From the NCBI RefSeq assembly GCF_003024525.3, contig NZ_CP035934.2, positions 2,914,001 to 2,978,000 of the forward strand: a DNA stretch of 64,000 bases, given 5' to 3'. Position numbers and translations under genes: made by a program. The first letter of the stretch is position 1. Every line of letters starts with the position of its first letter. This document shows, piece after piece, positions 1 through 8,648 of this stretch. This stretch comes from Acinetobacter cumulans (lineage in GTDB: Bacteria; Pseudomonadota; Gammaproteobacteria; Pseudomonadales; Moraxellaceae). Under the pieces are notes generated by a model. The model did not search any database. It was not told the DNA's origin and saw only the letters and a list, made by a program, of their open reading frames with translations.

Positions 1-1172
1 GTATTCAAATCTTTCGGTAAGTTGTTTTGATTATAAAAAGATTTTCCGACAATCAAAAACTCTGCATCTGCACCGCTGTGTTGGTCTATTTCTGGATGTT
101 CTTGTAGCTCAAACCAATAACCGACATGGGTATCACGCACCGTACTCTGTGCACTAAATTGTTTTGCTTGAAGCGCATGATATTGGTTCAATTGTTGATT
201 GAGACGCTCAATTTGCGAACCGCCCGAAGCCGTCGCCCCATCTTCACCGTTCAGGTCTTGCATCCACGCTGGGCTGGCATGCCATGCCTGTTCTAAACCC
301 AAGCTGGCATTGTCTTGATTATCGCTATGTTGGTGGCTACTTTGTACAGAACCTGCGCCTTCTTCTTGACTCAGGCTATCTGCTTGCCAGCGTTGTACAT
401 GTACTGCGGTAGGTTGCAAGCTACGCTGTGCAATAAAGCTCGTAATACTGTCTTGTTGCTCTGTAGCACTACTGCGATGAAAGCGTATAGAACGACGCGC
501 AAGTGCGCTGTATTGGCTATTATCATCAATTAAACGTAACTTTTGTGGCTGAATGCTCTCTGAAGCATGCATCACCCTATTTTGCGTTTCATCAATCAGC
601 CAATTGATACCTTCACTGCGCAGTAAACGCGTTAAGAAGTCATAATCCGTCTCATTCGACTGCATCATAAATGGACGAACATCATATTCGCGTTGTAAGC
701 CTGAAGTATCTAAACTTAAAGCGGTGGCAAACAGTGGGCTTTTTTGTTGCCATTCTTTAAAGAGAAGCTGTACCACATCAGGTACAGATTTATTCATAAA
801 CACACGACTATTACGACGCTTATGCCATAAAGATGTTGCATCTTGCACGCGGAGTTTATACAGCGTTAATGAGCCGTCACTTTGCCCTTGGACTGCTTCC
901 GTAATAATGCCCGTTGTACGGATCAATTGTCCGCGATCAGAGACTTGATCGACTGCGACTTGAGCACCCAAAAAGTTTTTTAAAGGGATGAGTGCATCTG
1001 TCGAAAGGCAAATGAGTTCTGCACTCAAACCTTGATTCATTAAATGTTCGCCATCAATGCGCTGTAGGAAAACTTGTGTGTTTAAGGCTGGATTAGAAAA
1101 CTGAACATGAATAGCACGCTTTTGTGGGCTTAAGCCTAATTTTTCTAATGCAGCAAAGATATGACTTTGCAT
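1..1172 (-). CDS. vgrG: Type VI secretion spike protein VgrG, N-terminal part (gene continues off the left edge)
   Basis: The reverse strand is open from an ATG at 1172 to the window edge, about 390 codons without a stop. The protein starts MQSHIFAALEKLGLSPQKRA. It has the gp27-like base of VgrG, including a stretch reading QVFLQRIDGEHLMNQGLSAE and later SNETDYDFLTRLLRSEGINW, the classic segment found in Rhs/VgrG N-termini. VgrG trimers form the tip of the type VI secretion needle and carry effectors. The OB-fold, gp5-like needle and any C-terminal effector extension lie outside the window, so the effector type cannot be judged. Residues about 260-300 are rich in Gln, Ser and His, typical of linker inserts in Acinetobacter VgrGs. 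No other T6SS gene is visible here, so this may be an orphan vgrG cluster. Confidence 0.88.
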   Translation of the reverse strand, partial: MQSHIFAALEKLGLSPQKRAIHVQFSNPALNTQVFLQRIDGEHLMNQGLSAELICLSTDALIPLKNFLGAQVAVDQVSDRGQLIRTTGIITEAVQGQSDGSLTLYKLRVQDATSLWHKRRNSRVFMNKSVPDVVQLLFKEWQQKSPLFATALSLDTSGLQREYDVRPFMMQSNETDYDFLTRLLRSEGINWLIDETQNRVMHASESIQPQKLRLIDDNSQYSALARRSIRFHRSSATEQQDSITSFIAQRSLQPTAVHVQRWQADSLSQEEGAGSVQSSHQHSDNQDNASLGLEQAWHASPAWMQDLNGEDGATASGGSQIERLNQQLNQYHALQAKQFSAQSTVRDTHVGYWFELQEHPEIDQHSGADAEFLIVGKSFYNQNNLPKDLN

Positions 1173-1391
1173 AATTATTATCTATTATAAAAATTTGATT
1201 TTTTAATTCGAGCGTATTTTAAGCAAATTTTAAGCTTTTTTCCAAGCCCTTAATTATTTCTTTTTATCAATACTTCGTAAATTGATGAGTTTATTTGATT
1301 ATTATTTGTAATTTTTTTGGCCATGTCTGATCTTGATTTAAGTCGTTTCCAAGATACACGTTGACATGGCTCTCATAACTCAATACCTGAT

Positions 1392-2171
1392 TTAGGCTGA
1401 CTTAGCTTTGCTTGCAAGGTGATCTAATTTTTTTAGCACTTCAGCCACAGCCACCATGGCAAAGCTTGAGGTAACCACCACAGCAGAACCATAACCACCA
1501 CAGCGTAAGCCTGCACTTGGGCAGACATCTGCACTTGAAAATGGGTTATCTATTGAATACACACAGGTAATTCCAAACTTATCTTTAGGCTTTTTACAAA
1601 TGCCTTTACTCCGCAGTTGTGTACGTAGTTTTGCCAACATAGGGTCTTGTTCTGTCTTGGATAAATCTGCCACACGAATTTTAAGCGGATCGAGTTTACC
1701 CCCTGCTCCACCCGAAACAATCAGAGGTACTTTGTTAAAACGACAGTGCAACATCAGGGCAAATTTGGCTTTCACATCATCAATACAATCTAATATCAGA
1801 TCTGGATTGCCCGCCAAAAGCTCTGTGACATTTTCTGGCGTTAAATAGTCATCGATTAAATTAATTTTAATTCGAGGGTTGATTGCACGACAGCGCTCAG
1901 CCATCACTTCAATTTTTTCATGACCTAAAGTCGTGCTCATAGCAGGCAACTGACGGTTAATATTGGATGCAGCCACTACATCCATATCAACCAGCGTTAA
2001 TTCGCCAATACCTGTACGTGCCAGTGCCTCAACTGCCCATGAACCTACACCACCAATACCAATGACCATCACATGGCTTTTTTCATAATGATTAAAGTTT
2101 TCTTCGCCATAAATTTTAGCGACGCCAGCAAAACGGCGGTCATATTCATCATCTTGAGGTAAGTCGGTCAT
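1392..2171 (-). CDS. tcdA: tRNA threonylcarbamoyladenosine dehydratase (TcdA/CsdL)
   Basis: A 259-residue member of the ThiF/MoeB/E1-like superfamily. TcdA uses ATP to cyclise the t6A modification at position 37 of ANN-decoding tRNAs into ct6A. The adenylate-binding Rossmann motif GIGGVGSWAVEAL lies near residue 40, followed by LVDMDVVAASNINRQ. A Cys-rich segment (DVCPSAGLRCGGYGS) lies near the C-terminus. Length and motifs match E. coli YgdL/CsdL. It stands alone, upstream of vgrG on the same strand but separated by about 220 bp, so probably a separate transcript. The ATG at 2171 is the start fitting the family N-terminus. Confidence 0.93.
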   Translation of the reverse strand: MTDLPQDDEYDRRFAGVAKIYGEENFNHYEKSHVMVIGIGGVGSWAVEALARTGIGELTLVDMDVVAASNINRQLPAMSTTLGHEKIEVMAERCRAINPRIKINLIDDYLTPENVTELLAGNPDLILDCIDDVKAKFALMLHCRFNKVPLIVSGGAGGKLDPLKIRVADLSKTEQDPMLAKLRTQLRSKGICKKPKDKFGITCVYSIDNPFSSADVCPSAGLRCGGYGSAVVVTSSFAMVAVAEVLKKLDHLASKAKSA

Positions 2172-2349
2172 AAAGGTTCAAAACAGCAAAAACAAGAGCG
2201 CTAGTCTAACAAATTTAGTCTGTGTTGACTGCGCTAATATTTTCACAGCACAGCTCGCTTGCGCTTGTTTGATAAATTCCGCACAATTATTTTGATTAAA
2301 ATTTAAACTAAAATAATTTAAACAATGTGAAATTCAACGGTGCAAGCTG

Positions 2350-2601
2350 ATGACGTTTTTTACTTTTTTATTGTGTCTCAATGCTTTGCTTATTTTGGCT
2401 TATGCGACACTCATTTTGATGTATCAAAAGAAAAATCTAAATTTAAGTATCATTATTCGAGTGTTGTTTTTAACTCTATTTAGCTTGGTCGTATTTGCGC
2501 ACTATGAAAGTGAGCAGCAATTTATTGTGATGCTGTGTTTATGGGTCATCTTTGAAGCCTTTTATTTAAAAAAAATTCATCATGCCCAATCTGGTAAATA
2601 A
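2350..2601 (+). CDS. Small hydrophobic membrane protein of unknown function (83 aa)
   Basis: The product has two or three hydrophobic stretches (about residues 2-23, 30-48 and 54-72) with short charged loops and ends in a basic tail (KKIHHAQSGK). This suggests an inner-membrane protein with its tail in the cytoplasm. It stands between two genes on the opposite strand and is followed by its own terminator-like hairpin at 2627-2650, which supports it being a real gene. No strong Shine-Dalgarno sequence is visible before the ATG. I do not recognise the family and assign no function. Confidence 0.6.
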   Translation: MTFFTFLLCLNALLILAYATLILMYQKKNLNLSIIIRVLFLTLFSLVVFAHYESEQQFIVMLCLWVIFEAFYLKKIHHAQSGK

Positions 2602-2626
2602 GGTCTTGCACAAGTCGGCACCATAA

Positions 2627-2650
2627 AAAAAGAGGCTTGCGCCCCTTTTT
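2627..2650. terminator. Bidirectional terminator between the small membrane protein and orn
   Basis: Arms AAAAAGAGGC and GCCCCTTTTT flank a TTGC loop, with one A-C mismatch. The A and T tracts at both sides let it serve both converging genes. Confidence 0.65.
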
Positions 2651-2663
2651 GCTCCACCACAAC

Positions 2664-3221
2664 TTAGTCTTTATTCATAATAAAGAAATATTCACGGTAG
2701 TATTTGAGTTCTGCAATCGAATCGCGGATGTCATCCATTGCCAAATGTGAGGCATTCTTTTTCAAGCCACCCATAATTTCTGGGCGCCAGCGTTTTGCAA
2801 GCTCTTTAACACTTGAAACATCTAGGTTACGGTAATGAAAGAACTGCTCAAGTTCAGGCATTAAACGGTGCATGAAGCGACGGTCTTGGCAAATTGAGTT
2901 ACCGCACATTGGTGAAGTTTTTGGGTTCACCCACTTTTTCAAAAATTCTAAAGTCTGCTGTTCTACATCTTGCGCAGACAATTTACTACGGCGTACACGT
3001 TCAATCAGACCTGATTGACCATGCTGACGTGTATTCCACTCATCCATCGCATTTAAAATGATATTTGATTGATGTACCGCAAGCACAGGCCCCTCTGCCA
3101 GAATATTCAAATTATCATCCGTCACAATCGTTGCAATTTCAATAATTTGATCGTTATCTGTATCGAGACCTGTCATTTCTAGGTCAATCCAAATGAGGCG
3201 AGTATCCGGTGTGCTGCTCAT
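2664..3221 (-). CDS. orn: Oligoribonuclease
   Basis: A 185-residue 3'-5' exonuclease that degrades two- to five-nucleotide RNAs, including pGpG from cyclic-di-GMP turnover. The DEDDh catalytic set is visible: D and E in [10 protein letters not shown] near residue 13, D in the DRRFMHR segment, and H and D in [15 protein letters not shown] near the C-terminus. Length matches E. coli Orn (181 aa). It is divergent from rsgA, the same Orn/RsgA pairing seen in many gammaproteobacteria. Its function connects loosely with the GGDEF-EAL protein and PilZ-like protein elsewhere in the window. Confidence 0.96.
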   Translation of the reverse strand: MSSTPDTRLIWIDLEMTGLDTDNDQIIEIATIVTDDNLNILAEGPVLAVHQSNIILNAMDEWNTRQHGQSGLIERVRRSKLSAQDVEQQTLEFLKKWVNPKTSPMCGNSICQDRRFMHRLMPELEQFFHYRNLDVSSVKELAKRWRPEIMGGLKKNASHLAMDDIRDSIAELKYYREYFFIMNKD

Positions 3222-3343
3222 AAATGTGCAATCTTATTAGGCATAAAAAATCTATAGTAGCAAATTTATTGGGCCTGCGCTGTAATTAGCCCCCGCTTCA
3301 TGCTATTTTTGCGGTCTAGTTTCCATGGTTTTTTAGGACACGA

Positions 3344-4402
3344 ATGGCCTTAATTCGCAAGCGCCGCCTGACCGAACAACAGCAGCGCCGCATTCAAAAA
3401 CAGCATAAATCTCGTCAAGAAGACATCGATACATCGAATGATCTTGAGGGACTGGTGGTACAACATTATGGGCGGCAACTTGAAGTTCAAGCGCTCACTG
3501 AACCTGCTGTTCATGCCGAAAAGCCAACTGTTGCTGCCGGTGAACCTGAGCCATTTTGGAAAGCGATTGAATTGGGCAGTATCTGGCGCTGCCATACTCG
3601 GACCAATTTAGAAGCATTGGTAACCGGTGACCGCGTGAAATGGCAAGCCGACCCCAATACGGGCCTCGGGATTATTACCGCAATTCATCCACGCCAATCA
3701 TTGCTTACACGTCCAGACCGCTATCACAAAGTGAAGCCTGTAGCCGCCAATGTCAGTCTGATTGTGATTGTATTTGCGGCCTTTCCAGAGGTTGCTCCTA
3801 GCTTGATCGATCGCTATTTAGTGGCCTGTGAAGATGCCAATATCCCCGCATTATTGGTGCTCAATAAAATGGATTTGGTCAAAGAAAACGACCCTATTCT
3901 AACGATTGTGCAAGAGTATAAAAACTTAGGTTATGAAGTTTTACTGACGCAGTCTGATGGTGATTTATCTGAATTGGCTGGTCGTTTAGCTGGCGAAACC
4001 GTTGTATTTGTGGGGCAATCTGGCGTAGGCAAAAGCTCGCTCATTAATACCATTGTTCCAGATGCGCTGCAAAAGACCAACATCATTTCTGAAAACTCAG
4101 CACTAGGGCAACATACCACGACCTCGACACGCTTAATTTCCTTTGGTGAAAATGCTGCCTTAATTGACTCCCCCGGAATTCGTGAATTTGGCCTCTGGCA
4201 TTTAGATACAGAAAATGTGCAAAATGGTTTCCCTGAGATTCATAATTTACTCGGGCATTGCCAATTCCGTAACTGTACCCATAAACATGAGAAAAAATGT
4301 GCGTTGCGTATTGCTGCCGAAGAAGGTCAAATTTTGCAACGTCGCCTAGACAGCTTCTTACGTTTAATTGATGAAATTACGGAAGCTCAGCAAAAAAATT
4401 AG
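3344..4402 (+). CDS. rsgA: Ribosome small subunit maturation GTPase RsgA
   Basis: A 352-residue circularly permuted GTPase that acts late in 30S assembly. Motifs occur in permuted order: G4 LNKMDL (near residue 173), G1 GQSGVGKSS (near 225), G3 DSPG (near 276), then a C-terminal zinc knuckle with Cys and His in CQFRNCTHKHEKKC. An N-terminal OB-fold, expected from the family, covers about residues 60-130. The N-terminal extension is very basic (RKRRLTEQQQRRIQKQHK), fitting ribosome binding. It is transcribed divergently from orn. Confidence 0.95.
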   Translation: MALIRKRRLTEQQQRRIQKQHKSRQEDIDTSNDLEGLVVQHYGRQLEVQALTEPAVHAEKPTVAAGEPEPFWKAIELGSIWRCHTRTNLEALVTGDRVKWQADPNTGLGIITAIHPRQSLLTRPDRYHKVKPVAANVSLIVIVFAAFPEVAPSLIDRYLVACEDANIPALLVLNKMDLVKENDPILTIVQEYKNLGYEVLLTQSDGDLSELAGRLAGETVVFVGQSGVGKSSLINTIVPDALQKTNIISENSALGQHTTTSTRLISFGENAALIDSPGIREFGLWHLDTENVQNGFPEIHNLLGHCQFRNCTHKHEKKCALRIAAEEGQILQRRLDSFLRLIDEITEAQQKN

Positions 4403-4496
4403 TTTTATTCTGTTGCAGCACTTGAAGCGGTGATTTTGATCACCATATTTATGAGCTATACTCTTGGCAATTTTTGAATTGTAATTTAGGTGACTT

Positions 4497-4904
4497 GTGG
4501 AACGTTGGTTCGAATTTATGGGGAATCACCCCTTCTTATTTGGAACGCTCGCTGTATTGGTAGTGCTGTTCTTTATCCTTGAAGGCCAACGTAATGGTCG
4601 TAAAATTTCACCGCAATCATTGGGTATTTTAGTTAAAGCTAAAAATGCAATGTTGATTGATTTACGTGATGCTAAAGATTTCCGTGAAGGTCATATCAGC
4701 GGTAGCCGTAACATTCCATACAGCCAAATTACAAAACATCTTGATGAACTTAAAACTTCTGATCGTCCATTAGTATTCGTCTGTAATTTGGGTCAAGTCG
4801 CAGGTTCAGCTTTACAACAAGTTGGACACGCAGATGCTTATCGCTTAGATGGTGGCATCAGCAACTGGAAAGCTCAAGGCTTACCTTTGGTTAAAGCAAA
4901 ATAA
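4497..4904 (+). CDS. yibN: Membrane-anchored rhodanese-domain protein, YibN type
   Basis: 135 residues with a GTG start at 4497. Residues about 10-27 form a transmembrane segment (HPFLFGTLAVLVVLFFIL). A single rhodanese domain follows, with the active-site Cys in LVFVCNLGQVAGSA and a C-terminal DGGISNWKAQGLPL. This is the usual architecture of E. coli YibN. It is followed by grxC and secB, the conserved yibN-grxC-secB arrangement, with an 18-bp gap to the grxC start. The likely role is sulfur transfer or redox handling at the inner membrane; substrate unknown. Confidence 0.9.
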   Translation: MERWFEFMGNHPFLFGTLAVLVVLFFILEGQRNGRKISPQSLGILVKAKNAMLIDLRDAKDFREGHISGSRNIPYSQITKHLDELKTSDRPLVFVCNLGQVAGSALQQVGHADAYRLDGGISNWKAQGLPLVKAK

Positions 4905-4922
4905 AGATTGAGGAGATTTAAC

Positions 4923-5177
4923 ATGGCTGAAGTAACGATTTATTCTACTACTGTTTGTCCATACTGCATTCGTGCAAAACAGCTCCTTGAGCGCAAAGGC
5001 GTAGCTTATAAAGAAGTTAATCTATCCAATGAAGCGCCTGAAGTTCGTGTTGAGTTAATGCAACGCACTAACCACCGCACTGTGCCACAAATCTTTATTG
5101 GTGAACAATTTATTGGCGGTTTTGATCAACTTTATGCTTTAGAGCGTGAAGGCAAACTCGATGATTTATTGGCTTAA
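4923..5177 (+). CDS. grxC: Glutaredoxin 3
   Basis: 84 residues from the ATG at 4923. An upstream TTG in frame exists, but AGGAG at 4911-4915 sits seven bases before the ATG and MAEVTIYSTTVCPYC is the family N-terminus. The dithiol active site CPYC is at about residues 11-14, the cis-Pro segment TVPQIFIG follows, then GGFDQLYALE, which binds glutathione. Grx3 reduces protein disulfides and glutathione mixed disulfides in the cytoplasm. It lies between yibN and secB, probably in one operon. Confidence 0.95.
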   Translation: MAEVTIYSTTVCPYCIRAKQLLERKGVAYKEVNLSNEAPEVRVELMQRTNHRTVPQIFIGEQFIGGFDQLYALEREGKLDDLLA

Positions 5178-5217
5178 TCGCCAATAAACATCATCTCTTC
5201 ATATTAAGGATTAAAGA

Positions 5218-5673
5218 ATGAGTGAAGAACAACAAGCTCCACAATTAGCATTAGAGCGCATTTACACTAAAGATATTTCTTTTGAAGTACCTGGGGCACA
5301 AGTTTTTACTAAAGAATGGCAACCTGAGTTAAACATCAACCTTTCTTCTTCTGCAGAAAAAGTTGACCCAACTCATTTTGAAGTTTCTTTAAAAGTTGTT
5401 GTTCAAGCAAACAATGCGGGCGATACAGCATTTATCGTTGATGTAACACAATCAGGTATTTTCTTGATTGATGCAGTAGAAGAAGAACGTCTTCCGTACA
5501 TTCTTGGTGCATACTGCCCGAACATTTTGTTCCCATTCTTGCGTGAAGCAGTAAATGATATGGTTACTAAAGGCAGCTTCCCTCAGTTGCTTCTTACACC
5601 AATCAACTTCGATGCTGAATTCGAAGCGAATATGCAACGTGCTCAAGCCGCTGCTGCTGAAGGCCAAGCTTAA
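5218..5673 (+). CDS. secB: Protein-export chaperone SecB
   Basis: 151 residues, the usual SecB size. It contains the family segments [18 protein letters not shown], the GIFLIDAV region and [22 protein letters not shown], and [15 protein letters not shown] near the C-terminus. SecB tetramers hold preproteins unfolded and hand them to SecA. Last gene of the yibN-grxC-secB cluster, ended by a strong hairpin at 5692-5719. Confidence 0.97.
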   Translation: MSEEQQAPQLALERIYTKDISFEVPGAQVFTKEWQPELNINLSSSAEKVDPTHFEVSLKVVVQANNAGDTAFIVDVTQSGIFLIDAVEEERLPYILGAYCPNILFPFLREAVNDMVTKGSFPQLLLTPINFDAEFEANMQRAQAAAAEGQA

Positions 5674-5691
5674 TCGTAAAGCCTCAGATAT

Positions 5692-5719
5692 AAAAAAGAC
5701 CGCATTTGCGGTCTTTTTT
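5692..5719. terminator. Bidirectional rho-independent terminator after secB
   Basis: A perfect stem AAAAAAGACCGC / GCGGTCTTTTTT with an ATTT loop. It has T tracts in both directions, so it may also end the converging fabI transcript. Confidence 0.92.
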
Positions 5720-5734
5720 ATTGCCTTTTTAAGG

Positions 5735-5814
5735 GCTCCTTCTCCCTTTGGGATAAGGTTGGGATGAGGGTGAAATAACCCTCTCCCTAGCCCTCTTCCA
5801 AAAGGAGAAGGAAC
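5735..5814. repeat. Imperfect 37-bp inverted repeat (REP/MITE-like element)
   Basis: Two 37-base arms (5735-5771 and 5778-5814) are inverted copies with about nine mismatches around the 6-base loop GAAATA. The arms contain CCTTCTCC at the outside and ACCCTCTCCC near the loop, a motif that recurs in dispersed intergenic palindromes of many proteobacteria. It lies between the converging secB and fabI genes. No second copy was noticed in the window. Confidence 0.75.
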
Positions 5815-5824
5815 TGAAAGCGAA

Positions 5825-6631
5825 TTATTCAGCATCCAGCATTAACTCAGCGCTCATACCGACAGTATTGAAGCCTGCGTCTACATATAAAATTTCGCCT
5901 GTAATACCATTTGCCCAAGGTGAACATAGGAATAATGCTGCATTACCCACATCTTCAATGGTTACATTACGGCGTAATGGTGCAACTTTTTCATTCAAGT
6001 CGAGCATTTTACGGAATGATTTAATCCCCGAAGCGGCTAAGGTACGAATTGGACCTGCAGAGATTGCATTCACACGAATACCTTCTGCACCCAAACTTGA
6101 TGCTAAGTAACGTACACCAGCTTCTAAAGATGCTTTTGCCATGCCCATGACATTGTAGTTTGGCATCACACGCTCAGAACCTTGGTAAGTCAGTGTTAAT
6201 AAACAACCTTGACGCACTTGCAATAAAGGCTTCGCTGCACGCGCCATTGCTACAAAGCTATAGGCACTGATGTCATGCGCAATTTTAAAGCCATCGCGGT
6301 CCGTAATTTCAGTAAAGTCGCCATCTAGCGTATGCGCAGGTGCAAAACCAATTGAATGCACAACGCCATCCAAACCGTCCCAATGTTTTGCAAGTTCTGC
6401 AAAAGCTGTATCAATTTCTGCATCTACAGCAACATCACATGGGAACACTAAAGTTGAACCAAATTGTTCTGCAAAATCATCAACACGTTTTTTTAATTTT
6501 TCATTTGGGTAAGTAAAAGCAAGTTCAGCACCTTCACGATGTAATGCTTGTGCAATACCAAATGCGATTGATAATTTGCTGGCAATCCCTGCGATTAAAA
6601 AGCGCTTACCTGCCAATAGTCCTTGTGCCAT
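5825..6631 (-). CDS. fabI: Enoyl-[acyl-carrier-protein] reductase (NADH)
   Basis: 268 residues from the ATG at 6631 ([15 protein letters not shown]). The longer upstream reading frame (14 more codons) does not fit the family. A short-chain dehydrogenase fold: N-terminal nucleotide-binding region [14 protein letters not shown], and catalytic Tyr-Lys in [20 protein letters not shown]. It catalyses the last reduction of each fatty-acid elongation cycle and is the target of triclosan and isoniazid-like inhibitors in other species. It stands alone. Confidence 0.96.
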   Translation of the reverse strand: MAQGLLAGKRFLIAGIASKLSIAFGIAQALHREGAELAFTYPNEKLKKRVDDFAEQFGSTLVFPCDVAVDAEIDTAFAELAKHWDGLDGVVHSIGFAPAHTLDGDFTEITDRDGFKIAHDISAYSFVAMARAAKPLLQVRQGCLLTLTYQGSERVMPNYNVMGMAKASLEAGVRYLASSLGAEGIRVNAISAGPIRTLAASGIKSFRKMLDLNEKVAPLRRNVTIEDVGNAALFLCSPWANGITGEILYVDAGFNTVGMSAELMLDAE

Positions 6632-6745
6632 GTGAATCTCACTCGAAAAAATTTTAAAGCATAATGCCAAGTCTAAAGCATTTTAGACATTGCATAATGC
6701 ACCTTTTTTTAAACTTTATCGCTTCAGCTCAACCTAAAGCAACAT

Positions 6746-7558
6746 TTAAGACAATGCTAAAGCTTCCAAACTATTGCGCCATAACTGGTCTGCAAGTTTC
6801 TGTTCATCTTGCCCAAGACTTTGTGCCAAAGCCTGTAAAACATAGGGCAAATTGACAGGCGTATTTCGCGTTCGGCTACCATCACCCAACTGACAACACA
6901 GCGGTGTCATGTCTGGGCAATCTGTTTCTAATACCAAATGTTCAGGCCCTAAAGCCTGCACGACCTTATGTAGTTTCTTGGCATTTGGGTTCGTAATTTG
7001 CCCTGTCACGCCAATTTTAAAGCCTAAATGAACAAAAGCTTTGGCTTCTTCCACCCCACCACTAAAAGCATGTGCAATGCCACCATGCCGAAAATTTTGG
7101 CTTTTCAGCATTTTTAAGACTTCAGCATGAGACTTACGAATATGCAATAAAATTGGCTTTTGATAATGTTGTGCCAGCGTGATTTGACTGGCAAAAAAAT
7201 ACTGTTGCTGTGCAAAAATATTAGGCTGTTTATGCTGTGGCATAAAAGTATCTAAACCAATTTCACCAATGGCCACACACGTTTCTGTTTGTAAAATCTG
7301 CTCTAGATCAAACAAATGCTGTTCACGGTGCTGTTCAATATAAAATGGATGCAGGCCTGGCGCTAAATAGCTACGTGGTGCATTTGGCAGCTGTTGTACA
7401 AAATGATGACTCTGAATTAATTCTGCAAAGCGTGATTGTAAAAAACCAATATGCACCAAAGCCTCTACGCCTACCGTCTTTGCAGCCTGTGCGAGTTCAG
7501 CCCGATCAATATCAAAATCAGGCACATCAAAATGCGTGTGCGTATCAAATAAATACAT
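6746..7558 (-). CDS. tatD: TatD-family metal-dependent hydrolase / DNase
   Basis: 270 residues. Metal ligands are visible: HTHFD near the N-terminus, the Glu in AIGEIGLDTF, His in LLHIRKSHAEVL and HAFSGG, and Asp in ETDCPDMTP. The family includes TatD/YcfH-type 3'-5' exonucleases. It follows the lipoprotein gene at 7562 by 3 bp on the same strand, so the two are probably co-transcribed. It is not linked to the tatABC operon at 59894. Exact substrate is not settled; this one diverges from E. coli TatD in details, so the symbol is tentative. Confidence 0.85.
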   Translation of the reverse strand: MYLFDTHTHFDVPDFDIDRAELAQAAKTVGVEALVHIGFLQSRFAELIQSHHFVQQLPNAPRSYLAPGLHPFYIEQHREQHLFDLEQILQTETCVAIGEIGLDTFMPQHKQPNIFAQQQYFFASQITLAQHYQKPILLHIRKSHAEVLKMLKSQNFRHGGIAHAFSGGVEEAKAFVHLGFKIGVTGQITNPNAKKLHKVVQALGPEHLVLETDCPDMTPLCCQLGDGSRTRNTPVNLPYVLQALAQSLGQDEQKLADQLWRNSLEALALS

Positions 7559-7561
7559 GAA

Positions 7562-8515
7562 TTATTTCGATGCAGGTTTTGGTTGTGCTTCAGATGCAAC
7601 GGTTTCTACTTTAGCTGGTAAATATTGTGCTTTAAGCACTGTTTCCAACTGAGCGTATGGAATCGTTAAACGAGGTAGCCCCACGACGTAAGGTCCAATG
7701 TCATATTCACCGTATTGTAAAATTAGCCCCTCTTTAGACAAATAATAATTATCGCTCAGCTTAAATTTCCACGCCTGCTCATAATCTTGCACATTGTCTG
7801 CCAACTTGGCATCGATGACCCATGTTTTAAATGCCTCATGTGCTAATTGTTCTAAACGCGGCTTTTGCTTTGCTAAAAGTAGTGCATCTAAAGTTACTAA
7901 TTTTTTGCTTTTGAGATCAAAGTTATAATACTGCTGTGCCGACGCGCCATGCGCTCCACCCAAATAGCTACTGCTATTCAAAACAACAGTCGCAATCGGC
8001 TCACCTGAATTTAAGATTTTAGGCTTAATCATCAGACTGATTTTTTGGGCTGAGCTTAAATTTTTCAGCTCTTTATCCAACGCCACAAAAGCCTGTAGAT
8101 AGGGTGCAAGTTGCTGCTGCAGTTTCACTTGTGGTGTTTGTACATCGGCCAGTGATTTTACCTCGGATGCTACCTGAGCTTCACTGGCTGCTAGGTTTGC
8201 CTTTTTCTGTTCAGGCTCTACTGAAAGCATTGCTCCCAATTGCTGTAAAATTTGCTGATCAATAAATTCATCAATAAAGCTTTGATTACTGTTTAAGCGA
8301 TCCAACGAAATTTCAGGGCAACTTTTGCCATCACACTCAGGCAATTGAATTTTTAATTTTTCTGAATCACCAATTAATTTGGCACTGAGGTCTGGCGCAG
8401 GCTTGGTCGCTTTTTCAGGCTCTGCCTTAGGCTCAGCTTGCTGTGGTTGACATGCAACTAAGCCCATGGACAACACTAAAATGCTGAATAATCCTATATT
8501 TTTATGTTTTAACAT
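7562..8515 (-). CDS. DUF3298-like lipoprotein (317 aa)
   Basis: A lipoprotein signal (MLKHKNIGLFSILVLSMGLVAC) has the lipobox LVAC. An Ala/Pro/Lys/Glu-rich linker follows. The C-terminal half contains SSYLGGAHGASAQQYYNFDL and DALLLAKQK, features of DUF3298 / RsiV-like periplasmic domains. AGG eight bases before the ATG supports the start. It ends 3 bp before tatD and is paralogous to the next upstream gene (8649-9485): same Cys-containing CDGKSCPEI-type segment and same C-terminal layout. Function unknown; probably outer-membrane anchored. Confidence 0.8.
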   Translation of the reverse strand: MLKHKNIGLFSILVLSMGLVACQPQQAEPKAEPEKATKPAPDLSAKLIGDSEKLKIQLPECDGKSCPEISLDRLNSNQSFIDEFIDQQILQQLGAMLSVEPEQKKANLAASEAQVASEVKSLADVQTPQVKLQQQLAPYLQAFVALDKELKNLSSAQKISLMIKPKILNSGEPIATVVLNSSSYLGGAHGASAQQYYNFDLKSKKLVTLDALLLAKQKPRLEQLAHEAFKTWVIDAKLADNVQDYEQAWKFKLSDNYYLSKEGLILQYGEYDIGPYVVGLPRLTIPYAQLETVLKAQYLPAKVETVASEAQPKPASK

Positions 8516-8648
8516 TTTATTAACCTATAGCCTAAAGGTGCGCTTACATCATGTCAGTGATTGCATGCTTTGTCATTTTCTATACACAAAATGCACCTAT
8601 TTCCATCACTAAACCAATACGTATTTATATCAGATTTCAGCATTTTAT

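Noticed and set aside
315..948. Two forward-strand reading frames (72 and 74 codons) within 315-948
   Set aside because: They lie antisense to the continuous vgrG frame, have no ribosome site and no family-like sequence.
8545..8582. Two TGTCA copies before the lipoprotein gene, considered as a Pho box
   Set aside because: The copies are not spaced by a multiple of 11 bp, so they do not fit PhoB binding.
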